The notes below the pieces were generated by a model. The model saw only the letters and a list, made by a program, of their open reading frames with translations. It was not told where the DNA came from and did not search any database. Both the position numbers and the translations under genes were made by a program. A stretch of 8,990 nt of DNA from an uncultured Oscillospiraceae bacterium (GTDB lineage: Bacteria > Bacillota > Clostridia > Oscillospirales > Acutalibacteraceae): positions 1 through 8,990 of the forward strand of contig USMJ01000028.1 of NCBI GenBank assembly GCA_900555805.1, read 5' to 3'. Positions within the stretch are counted from its first letter, which is position 1; every line of letters starts with the position of its first letter. This document shows positions 1 through 6,444 of the stretch, piece by piece.

Positions 1-4
1 CTTC

Positions 5-10
5 TGTCAA
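5..10 (-). promoter_or_regulatory. possible -35 box of the next gene (cut by window edge)
   Basis: The minus strand reads TTGACA here, just past the terminator of the I42 gene. The matching -10 box would lie outside the window. The layout (terminator, about 20 bases, then TTGACA in a TTAATTGACA context) copies what is seen between trxA and the M28 gene, which is the only reason to list it. Confidence 0.3.
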
Positions 11-14
11 TTAA

Positions 15-53
15 AATATATAAAATTCAACCGCATCCGAAAAGATGCGGTTG
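15..53 (-). terminator. rho-independent terminator of the M28-I42 operon
   Basis: A perfect 10-bp stem (CAACCGCATC at 28-37, GATGCGGTTG at 44-53) closes a 6-base loop. On the minus strand it is followed by AATTTTATATATTTT, a T-rich but interrupted tail. It begins 20 bases after the stop codon of the I42 gene, where the transcript should end. Confidence 0.8.
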
Positions 54-72
54 CTGTATACGCTGTTATAAT

Positions 73-507
73 TTATGAAATCTTGCTGACGGTGATCTTA
101 AGATCGGCGTCAACCGAGATCAGGAATTCATGGGTTTCAAATATGCCGTCCTCTTTCCACTGCTGACCGTATTTGAAGGTTAGCGTTGCATCGCCCTGTT
201 TTACTGATTTGAACTTCATATACTGAGTTCCGCCTGATCCTGATACCGGCTTATTAAAGCGTGGTGTTTTGTCGGCGACATATTCTTCGCTGACGAAAGT
301 AACACTGTCATTGTCAAGAGTATACTCCCATGAACAGCCTGTCGTGACATTAGCCGGGAAACTGAACTCGACTTCTTCTTTGACGATCGCATACGCCCAG
401 CCGTCGCCTTTAACCTCGGGAACAAAGTGGCTTCCGCCTGCGGTTATGCCTAAAAGAGCGAGTATTGACATGAAGAAGGCGATAATTTTATTGAAAATTG
501 CCGACAT
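73..507 (-). CDS. chagasin-like (I42) peptidase inhibitor family protein, exported or membrane-anchored
   Basis: This 144-residue protein has a hydrophobic N-terminus (about residues 8-22) that could be an uncleaved anchor or a signal peptide. There is no lipobox cysteine. The rest is one beta-rich domain of chagasin/I42 size. Three family loops are recognisable in order: NVTTGCSW at 53-60 (family NPTTG[FY]), GSGG at 90-93 (family GxGG) and YGQQW at 113-117 (where the family has RPW). Known I42 proteins insert these loops into the active-site cleft of papain-type cysteine peptidases. Here the loop proline and aromatic residue are replaced (V54, C58), so binding may be altered or specificity different. 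It is the second gene of an operon, 32 bases after the M28 peptidase gene, with an AAAGGAT ribosome-binding site. Family assignment is fairly sure; its target is unknown. Confidence 0.75.
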   Translation of the reverse strand: MSAIFNKIIAFFMSILALLGITAGGSHFVPEVKGDGWAYAIVKEEVEFSFPANVTTGCSWEYTLDNDSVTFVSEEYVADKTPRFNKPVSGSGGTQYMKFKSVKQGDATLTFKYGQQWKEDGIFETHEFLISVDADLKITVSKIS

Positions 508-539
508 GATATTCAGATCCTTTCCCTTTTTAACTCAAA

Positions 540-1760
540 TTACTGCTTTGCGCCGTTGTCGAACATTTCGAGAGCCTTTACACTCGCTGCGAAACAGCCT
601 GCGATACCGTCTTTGTTGAGGTTATCATAAGTGTCGCGTCTTGTGTGATAATATGATTCGAGCTTATGGTTAAGTCCTGTGACACCCGTCGCTCTGAACC
701 CGGCCTGGGCGAACGCTGCAGAGTCGGTTGCGCCGCCGAGCGGGGGTACCCAACCCTTAAGGCAAGGTATGTCAAGCTCCTTGCATGCCTCCATGAACAG
801 ATCCGAAACGTCTTTGTCCGCCTTGACGGTACCGTTGAGGTCTCTGTAGTTCGTCATGAGGTACTTGGGGTCGTGAATTGTGTCGTATGAGAAAATGAAT
901 GTCGGGACATCGTCGAACTCGCCCTTGTGCTTCTCGCACCAAGCCTTTGCGCCTCTGAGACCGGCTTCTTCGGAGCCTGTGAGGATAACGCCGAGTTCGG
1001 TGTTTTCAAGCTCGATGCCCTCGTCCTTGAGAGCCTTGAGAACAGCTATGCCCATGTAGCAGCCTGTGAGGTTATCGTTCGCGCCGTCGACGACTCTCTT
1101 CTTGTTCCACATGAAGTAGAGACCGAACCAGAACGGAACGAAAATAAGGCCGATAAGTCCGAGCTTTGTTGCGACAGCCGCGTCGACTGCGCCTGCGAGC
1201 TTGAGGATTGAGATAACGATGAAATAAAGAGCGCCGACGCCGCAGATTATAGCATGGCTTTCAAAGCCTACGCCGCCGAGCTTATAGTTGACAGGCCACT
1301 CCCAAGCCGCGTCGGGATGACCGTTGAAGAATACTCTGCGCTTGACTTCGCCCTTGCACTTCTTGACAGCCGTAACGTTATGGCCTGTCTTTTCGGGGAA
1401 GAGAAAATCGACGGTCTTTTTATAGAGACCAAACTGTAAAAATGCGAGCGCAAGGCCGAAAACGATAAGAATTATCGAAGCGACCGGAACAAAGAAATAT
1501 GCGGCAAGCGCAAGGAAGCAGCAGGTTATGGTTATGTATATCCAACCGTAGAATGAGCCGGGATTTTCCTTAAACGACTCGACATCCGCTCTCTCGCATC
1601 CGCATTCATCTTTGAGAACCTGAGCCATGTATTCGCATGCCTGTTTCTCGCCGACCGAACCGGGGTCTCTCTTTTCCATGTCCTTACAGATATGCGTGAT
1701 CTCATCGACCATGTAATCTGCATAACGGTCTTTTTTGCTGATAATTGACTTTAAATCCAT
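540..1760 (-). CDS. membrane-embedded M28-family zinc metallopeptidase
   Basis: This 406-residue protein carries the M28 aminopeptidase metal-site motifs in order: H148 in GHPD (with D150), D229 in GANDN, the E264-E265 pair in GSEEAG (general base plus ligand), D293 in SYD and H372 in YYHTRRDT. Family members use two zinc ions to remove N-terminal residues or cleave small peptides. Four hydrophobic segments (about 70-91, 92-113, 169-190, 199-218) indicate a multi-span membrane protein. The second pair interrupts the catalytic domain between H148 and D229. Lysine/arginine-rich stretches after segments 2 and 4 suggest, by the positive-inside rule, that the catalytic parts face the cytoplasm; this is inference. 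No signal peptide precedes residue 70. The start is supported by GGGAGG seven bases upstream. It leads an operon with the I42 gene. Substrate unknown. Confidence 0.88.
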   Translation of the reverse strand: MDLKSIISKKDRYADYMVDEITHICKDMEKRDPGSVGEKQACEYMAQVLKDECGCERADVESFKENPGSFYGWIYITITCCFLALAAYFFVPVASIILIVFGLALAFLQFGLYKKTVDFLFPEKTGHNVTAVKKCKGEVKRRVFFNGHPDAAWEWPVNYKLGGVGFESHAIICGVGALYFIVISILKLAGAVDAAVATKLGLIGLIFVPFWFGLYFMWNKKRVVDGANDNLTGCYMGIAVLKALKDEGIELENTELGVILTGSEEAGLRGAKAWCEKHKGEFDDVPTFIFSYDTIHDPKYLMTNYRDLNGTVKADKDVSDLFMEACKELDIPCLKGWVPPLGGATDSAAFAQAGFRATGVTGLNHKLESYYHTRRDTYDNLNKDGIAGCFAASVKALEMFDNGAKQ

Positions 1761-1784
1761 TATGTATCCTCCCGTTGTTCTTCC

Positions 1785-1813
1785 AATATGAATGTTCCCT
1801 TATCATTCATATT
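1785..1813 (-). promoter_or_regulatory. perfect 10-bp inverted repeat in the M28 leader
   Basis: AATATGAATG (1785-1794) and CATTCATATT (1804-1813) form a perfect inverted repeat with a 9-base loop. It lies in the predicted 75-base 5' leader of the M28-I42 transcript, between the promoter and the GGGAGG site. It has no T-run after it on the minus strand, so it is not a standard terminator. It could be an mRNA hairpin controlling translation or stability, or a dyad operator. It matches no riboswitch I recognise. Confidence 0.5.
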
Positions 1814-1842
1814 AAAAAAACCTTAAAAATTTTACAACAATA

Positions 1843-1871
1843 ATTTTATACTAAATTTCAGCTCTTGTCAA
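1843..1871 (-). promoter_or_regulatory. sigma-A-type promoter of the M28-I42 operon
   Basis: On the minus strand a perfect -35 box TTGACA (1866-1871) is followed by a 17-base spacer and TAAAAT (1843-1848), a 5/6 match to the -10 consensus. It lies between the trxA terminator and the M28 gene and predicts a leader of about 75 bases. Confidence 0.8.
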
Positions 1872-1893
1872 TTAAAAAACGGTTAAAAGTGAC

Positions 1894-1923
1894 AAAAAAC
1901 AAGACCGCAGGTTTAACCTGCGG
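1894..1923 (-). terminator. rho-independent terminator of trxA
   Basis: On the minus strand an 8-bp stem (CCGCAGGT with ACCTGCGG, three-base loop) is followed by TCTTGTTTTTTG. It starts 22 bases after the thioredoxin stop codon and ends only about 20 bases before the -35 box of the M28 operon, so the two units are tightly packed but separate. Confidence 0.88.
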
Positions 1924-1945
1924 CTCTGATGTTTAAATTTCGCTC

Positions 1946-2266
1946 TTATTCGCCGACCGAGCTTATAAGTTCGACAAGTTTCTCTTTCGGGACGTACCCC
2001 ACGGAACGGCCGACTATCTCGCCATCCTTGAAGAGAACGACATTGGGAATGCTCGAAACGCCGTAACCGAGAGCCAGATCCTGCGCCTCATCGACATTGA
2101 GCTTGGCGACCTTGATCTTGTCGGCGTATTCCTCCGCAAGCTCCTCGATCGTCGGCGCAAGCATACGGCAAGGACCGCACCATGTCGCCCAAAAATCAAC
2201 AAGCACGGGCTTATCGGACATTATGACTTCATCTTCAAAATTCTCGTTTGTGAGTGTAATTTCCAT
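1946..2266 (-). CDS. trxA: thioredoxin
   Basis: A 106-residue cytoplasmic thioredoxin of normal length. The active site is WCGPC at 29-33, with redox cysteines C30 and C33. The buried aspartate D24 (VDFWA) and the cis-proline P74 (SSIPN) are both in place, so nothing essential is missing. It reduces disulfides in cytoplasmic proteins, normally recharged by thioredoxin reductase, which is not in this window. The start follows an AAGGAAG ribosome-binding site. A promoter at 2300-2328 and a terminator at 1894-1923 show that it is transcribed alone. Confidence 0.97.
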   Translation of the reverse strand: MEITLTNENFEDEVIMSDKPVLVDFWATWCGPCRMLAPTIEELAEEYADKIKVAKLNVDEAQDLALGYGVSSIPNVVLFKDGEIVGRSVGYVPKEKLVELISSVGE

Positions 2267-2299
2267 TGATATCTTCCTTTCCTGAGCTTTTCTGTGGTT

Positions 2300-2328
2300 A
2301 GTTTAGCACGAAAGTCGGGAATTATCAA
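2300..2328 (-). promoter_or_regulatory. sigma-A-type promoter of trxA
   Basis: The minus strand carries TTGATA (2323-2328, 5/6 to the -35 consensus), a 17-base spacer and TAAACT (2300-2305, 4/6 to the -10 consensus). It lies about 35 bases upstream of the trxA start. Confidence 0.6.
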
Positions 2329-2342
2329 GGATTTTGGTGGAA

Positions 2343-2381
2343 AGTATCTTATACATTCTTATATCAAATGTATGAGATACT
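2343..2381 (-). repeat. 15-bp inverted repeat spanning the stop codon of the zinc-ribbon gene
   Basis: Arms 2343-2357 and 2367-2381 are inverted repeats of 15 bases with one mismatch (position 2350 against 2374) around a 9-base loop. The upstream arm encodes the last residues of the protein (SISYI) and the TGA stop lies in the loop. On the minus strand only TTT follows, so it is at best a weak terminator; it could instead protect the mRNA 3' end. It is also 15 bases upstream of the trxA -35 box. In a plus-strand transcript the mismatch would become a U-G pair. Confidence 0.7.
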
Positions 2382-3200
2382 ATACAGGCATCCCGGCATG
2401 TTATTCCAAAACATGAAATACTCCTCAGCCATTGAATCTTTTTTACAAAATATGGTTATATATGTATAAGCATCACCCAGCGTTTGGTTATAATAGCCTT
2501 CATTATTATTCCAGTAATCAATTTTGCAATTCTTATTTTCAATTGTAACATTTTCCAAACGATCCATGTCGCTACACGCATACTCATATATGTGCGTCAC
2601 ATCTTCTGTAAATTTTACGTCCGTTATGAATTCAAAGATAGAAAATCCTTCATAGTCTGTTTCGATGTTTCCACATATTGTTAGATATTTTATTGATGAC
2701 ATAGCTACACCGCCAAAGTCTATTGATTCGATAGGCCATAATGTTCCTGACCCGTAAATTGAAAGTTCATATTTATCATAATCTTTAGCCGGCCTAATTT
2801 CAAACGTAGCCGTATCTCCACACGCTCCGCTGACAAGCGGCTGTGATTTTGCAAACGATGAAACTACATTATTTATTATACCATGATTATAAAGTTGTAT
2901 AACAACTACGCTTATAACCAAAACCGCCAACAATGCGCACCCTGAAATTATAAAAATTTTTTTATTTACTTTTTTACTTTTAATATTGCCCGTATTACTA
3001 TTCATGCCCTTGTCTTGAGTGATATTATAAGCTGGCGCATTATAACTATAACTGCCGTTATTTGCAGCGGACACATCGATATCGGATAAGACAGTAGTTT
3101 CATCATCATCTCCCCCTGCCCCACTTGAAATCTCACTACCGCAAAACGGGCAGAACCTTCCGTTTTCATCTATTTCCGTTCCGCATTTTTCACAAATCAT
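2364..3200 (-). CDS. membrane-anchored zinc-ribbon protein with BspA-type leucine-rich-repeat remnant
   Basis: This 278-residue protein has three parts. Residues 1-22 are a zinc ribbon with C3-x2-C6 and C17-x2-C20 (FCPFCGSE). A low-complexity Ser/Asn/Asp-rich linker (about 25-75) follows. After a lysine-rich stop (KSKKVNKK, 74-81) comes one transmembrane helix at about 82-103, so the ribbon should be cytoplasmic and residues after 104 outside. The outer part opens with GACGDTATFEI and LSIYGSGTL, typical of BspA-like surface proteins. About one and a half degenerate LRR_5-type repeats follow (about 170-228), and the AEEY tail resembles the usual end of such proteins. Full BspA-like proteins have many more repeats. 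The gene is visibly more AT-rich than its neighbours, suggesting lineage-specific gain. The start follows AGAGG. Function unknown. Confidence 0.75.
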   Translation of the reverse strand: MICEKCGTEIDENGRFCPFCGSEISSGAGGDDDETTVLSDIDVSAANNGSYSYNAPAYNITQDKGMNSNTGNIKSKKVNKKIFIISGCALLAVLVISVVVIQLYNHGIINNVVSSFAKSQPLVSGACGDTATFEIRPAKDYDKYELSIYGSGTLWPIESIDFGGVAMSSIKYLTICGNIETDYEGFSIFEFITDVKFTEDVTHIYEYACSDMDRLENVTIENKNCKIDYWNNNEGYYNQTLGDAYTYITIFCKKDSMAEEYFMFWNNMPGCLYSISYI

Positions 3201-3246
3201 AACTGTCCTCTTTTCTCAATTTATAATTAAAATTGTACTTAATGCC

Positions 3247-3305
3247 CGACAGTTCTTAACATAGTTTTTTATCGCACCAATGCAGAAAAATTTAAATAAC
3301 TGTCG
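3247..3305 (-). repeat. 8-bp inverted repeat upstream of the zinc-ribbon gene
   Basis: CGACAGTT (3247-3254) and AACTGTCG (3298-3305) are perfect inverted copies 43 bases apart, in the AT-rich 188 bases between the zinc-ribbon start and the der terminator. They could close a leader hairpin or be paired protein sites. No convincing -35/-10 pair was found in this region. Chance is a real alternative for arms this short. Confidence 0.35.
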
Positions 3306-3388
3306 ATTCGTGTTTTAAGTTATCACACAAAATACCATAATTCAATAAAGTAGAAACCAACGGTTTTTAAAACGGAATGAATGGTTAC

Positions 3389-3417
3389 AAAAACAAAACT
3401 GCCGCAAGCGCAGCAGT
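3389..3417 (-). terminator. rho-independent terminator of the DUF512-der operon
   Basis: The minus strand has ACTGCTGC-GCTT-GCGGCAGT, an 8-bp stem with one G-U pair and a four-base loop, followed by TTTGTTTTTG. It starts 39 bases after the der stop codon. Confidence 0.88.
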
Positions 3418-3456
3418 TTCACTCTAAATATAGTAACTATAATATATCTCTAACCC

Positions 3457-4779
3457 TTACTTCCCGTCGCGTTCTCTGATTACGAACCGAGTCGGGGTAC
3501 CTTCAAGACCGAAAACTTCTCTTATCTGGTTTTCGAGATATCTCTGGTAGCTGTAATGGAAAAGTTCTTTTTTGTTGACAAAGCAAACGAATGTCGGTGG
3601 TCTTGTCGACGCCTGTGTCATGTAGTATATCTTAAGTCTTCTGCCCTTGTCCGTCGGCGGCTGAACTCTCGCCGTCGCCGAGGCTAAAACATCGTTGAGC
3701 TTGCCGGTGGAAATACGCATGACGTTCTGTTGATCGACAAAGTTTATCAGCTCGAACAGTCTGTCAAGCCGCTGTCCTGTCTTAGCCGAGATGAAGATTA
3801 TCGGCGCGTAGGACATGAACGAGAAGTCGTTCATCAGCTTTTTGCGGTAGCTATCCATGGTTCTGCCGTCTTTTTCGAGAGCGTCCCACTTGTTGACGGC
3901 GATTATGCAGGCCTTGCCCATTTCGTGAGCTATGCCGGCGACCTTGCTGTCCTGCTCCGTGAAGCCTTCGACGGCGTCTATCATTATAACGCAGACGGTG
4001 GCGCGTTCGACAGCCATCTTTGCTCTTATAACGCTGTACTTCTCGATCTGATTTTCGACCTTGCTTTTGCGCCTGAGGCCGGCTGTGTCTATGAACATGA
4101 AGTCGCCGAATTTGTTGGAGATATATGTGTCGGTCGCGTCTCTCGTCGTTCCGGCTATATCGGAAACTATGGCTCTTTCTTCGCCCGAGATCGCGTTTAT
4201 AAGAGAGGATTTTCCGACATTGGGCTTGCCTATGACGGCGACCTTTATAATGCTGTCGTCCTCGTCGGTCTCCTCCTGTTTCGGCAGGAACTTTATGACC
4301 TCGTCGAGCAGGTCGCCCGTTCCGTGGCCGTGGACTGACGACACCTGAATGGGATCGCCGAGACCGAGGTTATAGAACTCATAGAATTCGAGCGGCGGTT
4401 CGCCTATGCTGTCGCACTTGTTGACGCAAAGCACTATCGGCTTTCCGCTCTTCTGTAGCATTGCGGCGACCTCCTCGTCGGTCGCGACAACACCTGTTCT
4501 CATATCCGTCACAAGGATTATGACGTCGGCGCTGTCTATTGCCAGCTGCGCCTGCCGTCTCATCTGTGAGAGTATGATATCGTTTGATTTCGGCTCAATG
4601 CCGCCTGTGTCTATCAAAAGGAAATTATATCCGAGCCACTCGCAGTCGCCGTATATTCTGTCTCTCGTTACGCCGGGCGTATTATCGACTATCGCTTTTC
4701 TCTGCCCCGTCAGCTTATTGAAGAGCGTGGATTTTCCCACGTTCGGTCTGCCGACGATGGCAACTATCGGTCTTGCCAT
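3457..4779 (-). CDS. der: ribosome-assembly GTPase Der (EngA)
   Basis: A 440-residue double-GTPase protein of normal family length. G domain 1 has GRPNVGKS (10-17), DTGG (57-60) and NKCD (120-123). After an acidic linker near 168-175, G domain 2 has GKPNVGKS (184-191), DTAG (231-234) and NKWD (296-299), with an ISAKT G5-type motif further on. The C-terminal portion is the KH-like domain. Der is unique in carrying two G domains; it is essential in most bacteria and acts in the cytoplasm in maturation of the 50S subunit. Its ribosome-binding site GGAGG directly follows the TAA stop of the DUF512 gene, with only 12 bases between the genes. That makes the two one transcript and probably translationally coupled. 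A terminator follows at 3389-3417. Confidence 0.98.
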   Translation of the reverse strand: MARPIVAIVGRPNVGKSTLFNKLTGQRKAIVDNTPGVTRDRIYGDCEWLGYNFLLIDTGGIEPKSNDIILSQMRRQAQLAIDSADVIILVTDMRTGVVATDEEVAAMLQKSGKPIVLCVNKCDSIGEPPLEFYEFYNLGLGDPIQVSSVHGHGTGDLLDEVIKFLPKQEETDEDDSIIKVAVIGKPNVGKSSLINAISGEERAIVSDIAGTTRDATDTYISNKFGDFMFIDTAGLRRKSKVENQIEKYSVIRAKMAVERATVCVIMIDAVEGFTEQDSKVAGIAHEMGKACIIAVNKWDALEKDGRTMDSYRKKLMNDFSFMSYAPIIFISAKTGQRLDRLFELINFVDQQNVMRISTGKLNDVLASATARVQPPTDKGRRLKIYYMTQASTRPPTFVCFVNKKELFHYSYQRYLENQIREVFGLEGTPTRFVIRERDGK

Positions 4780-4791
4780 GGTATTTCCTCC

Positions 4792-6105
4792 TTATCTTCC
4801 TAACATTTTATCAAGCAGGTCGTAACCGTCCACGTCACAGACGGTCATTCCGACCCCCAATTTTTCCTGTACCTCGTCAAGCGTCATGCTGTCGAGGAAC
4901 ATGTCCCTCTCGTGTCTGAGCATTACCGAGGGAATGAGCAGTTCTTCGCCGAGCTCTTTTCCGCTTAGCTGTTTGATGAGATCCTGCCCGACGACGAGCC
5001 CTGCGACGGTTATATTTTCGCCGAAAAACTCATTGATTATTTCATGCACTTCGATTTTTAAGCCGCCGAATTTCTTTTCGGCCGCCTGCGAAAGTTCTTT
5101 TAATAAGGGGTACGCGGCGACTCCTGTCGCGAGGCTGATTCGCCGCCCGCTTTTGGGTAAATCTTCGCCGTCCTCGCTCTCAAGGGCCGAATAGAACTCC
5201 GATTTTAAGCTCGCCCAAAGTCCGACGCCGTTTTCTATCTGAGGAAAATCCTCATAAAATTCGGCGCTCGGTATCTCTCTTTCGGCTTTCAAATAAAACT
5301 CATCGGCAGCAAACGCTAAGCGTGTACCGTGGAAATAATTGAAGTGATCGGCGAAGCATTCTATTATATCTATGACGTCCCCTGCCGTTTTTTTGTTGAA
5401 CATTTCGAGGTGGCAGAGTCCCTCTCTGTGCTTTGTCAGTCCGACGGGAACAGCGGCTATGCTTTGAACCTGAGGGTAGAGCTTTCCGAGCTGTTCGAGC
5501 GAATATTCAAGCTCTTTTCCGTCGTTTATCCCCGGACATAAAACGAGCTGTGTGTTCATGTGAATACCGGCCTCGGCGAGGCGGTAGATTATATCAAGGC
5601 TCTTTCCGGCGTTCGGGTTCTTCATCATCTGAACACGAAGCTCGGGATTCATCGTGTGAACAGAAATGTTCACGGGGCTTATATGCATTTCGATTATTCG
5701 GTCGACATCATGCTCGGAGAGATTTGTTAGCGTAATGTAGTTTCCGAACAGGAAGGACAGTCGCGAGTCGTCGTCCTTGAAGTATAGGCTTTCACGCATA
5801 CCGTGAGGAAGCTGATCTATGAAACAGAACACGCATTTGTTCTTGCAGTGATGCTGACTGTCCATGAGATATGTCTCGAAGTTCAAGCCTATGTCGTCTT
5901 CGGCGTTCTTTCTGATGATAATATATCTGTGCTTTCCGTTTTCGTCGGTCAGGCGGAGCGAAACCGTGCTTTCTTTCAAATAGAACTGATAGTCAAGCAC
6001 ATCGTTTATCTCGTGGCCGTTGATCTGTTCAAGAACACAGCCTGAGCGTATTTTATGGCGGTAGGCTATCGAGCCTTTTTCGACCGATTCAACTTTGACG
6101 GACAT
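4792..6105 (-). CDS. DUF512 radical-SAM-like Fe-S protein with N-terminal PDZ-like domain
   Basis: This 437-residue protein matches the layout of the DUF512 family (putative Fe-S/radical SAM proteins known from cyanobacteria and clostridia). Residues 1 to about 65 form a PDZ-like domain (VEKGSIAYRHKIRSGCVLEQING). C87, C91 and C94 make the CxxxCxxC motif (CKNKCVFC) expected to bind a 4Fe-4S cluster and S-adenosylmethionine. GNYITLTN at 121-128 and the following alternation of strands and helices fit a radical SAM barrel. The C-terminal half is the DUF512 domain. The reaction is not known for the family. The recurring neighbour der, and tight coupling to it here, hint at a link with ribosome assembly, but this is association only. 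The start follows AGGGGTG. No independent promoter is evident between it and the L32 terminator. Confidence 0.9.
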   Translation of the reverse strand: MSVKVESVEKGSIAYRHKIRSGCVLEQINGHEINDVLDYQFYLKESTVSLRLTDENGKHRYIIIRKNAEDDIGLNFETYLMDSQHHCKNKCVFCFIDQLPHGMRESLYFKDDDSRLSFLFGNYITLTNLSEHDVDRIIEMHISPVNISVHTMNPELRVQMMKNPNAGKSLDIIYRLAEAGIHMNTQLVLCPGINDGKELEYSLEQLGKLYPQVQSIAAVPVGLTKHREGLCHLEMFNKKTAGDVIDIIECFADHFNYFHGTRLAFAADEFYLKAEREIPSAEFYEDFPQIENGVGLWASLKSEFYSALESEDGEDLPKSGRRISLATGVAAYPLLKELSQAAEKKFGGLKIEVHEIINEFFGENITVAGLVVGQDLIKQLSGKELGEELLIPSVMLRHERDMFLDSMTLDEVQEKLGVGMTVCDVDGYDLLDKMLGR

Positions 6106-6124
6106 ATTTTCACCCCTTTAAATC

Positions 6125-6154
6125 AAAAAGGCAGAGATCATAACCATCTCCGCC
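6125..6154 (-). terminator. rho-independent terminator of the DUF177-L32 operon
   Basis: On the minus strand GGCGGAGAT pairs with ATCTCTGCC (nine pairs, one G-U) around a 7-base loop, followed by TTTTTGATTT. It lies 62 bases after the L32 stop and only about 20 bases before the DUF512 start. Because no promoter is obvious between the two, partial readthrough or attenuation into DUF512-der is possible. Confidence 0.82.
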
Positions 6155-6216
6155 TCTTCGCCGTTCTCAAAGACTAAACTAAAAACAATCAAACTCGATC
6201 TGTCGTTTACAAAGAC

Positions 6217-6405
6217 TTATTCAGCGTCATCCTTAACGACAACCTGCTTGCCCTTGTAGTAACCGCAGTTACCGCAAACCTTGTGCGGCTGAGCATATTC
6301 GTTACAGTTGGGGCACTTGATGAGAGTGGGAGCGGAAAGCTTCCATACGCTTGAGCGTCTCTTGTCCCTTCTTGCCTTTGAAACTCTTCTCTTTGGTACT
6401 GCCAT
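6217..6405 (-). CDS. rpmF: 50S ribosomal protein L32 (bL32)
   Basis: A 62-residue protein of standard L32 length. It starts with the conserved basic MAVPKRRVSKARRDKRRS segment, and has a zinc ribbon with C31-x2-C34 and C44-x2-C47. This is the zinc-binding (four-cysteine) form, as opposed to the cysteine-free form that some bacteria use under zinc limitation. It sits in the large ribosomal subunit. The start follows GGAGG with seven bases of spacing. It is second in an operon after the DUF177 gene, an arrangement found widely in bacteria. The fatty-acid genes (plsX, fabH) that often follow are absent; a terminator comes instead. Confidence 0.98.
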   Translation of the reverse strand: MAVPKRRVSKARRDKRRSSVWKLSAPTLIKCPNCNEYAQPHKVCGNCGYYKGKQVVVKDDAE

Positions 6406-6444
6406 GTCAGCACCTCCTTATACAAATTATCATTTAATAAATAC

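Noticed and set aside
3730..4338. Plus-strand open frame of 202 codons
   Set aside because: It is fully antisense to der, which has all GTPase motifs. The translation shows no family.
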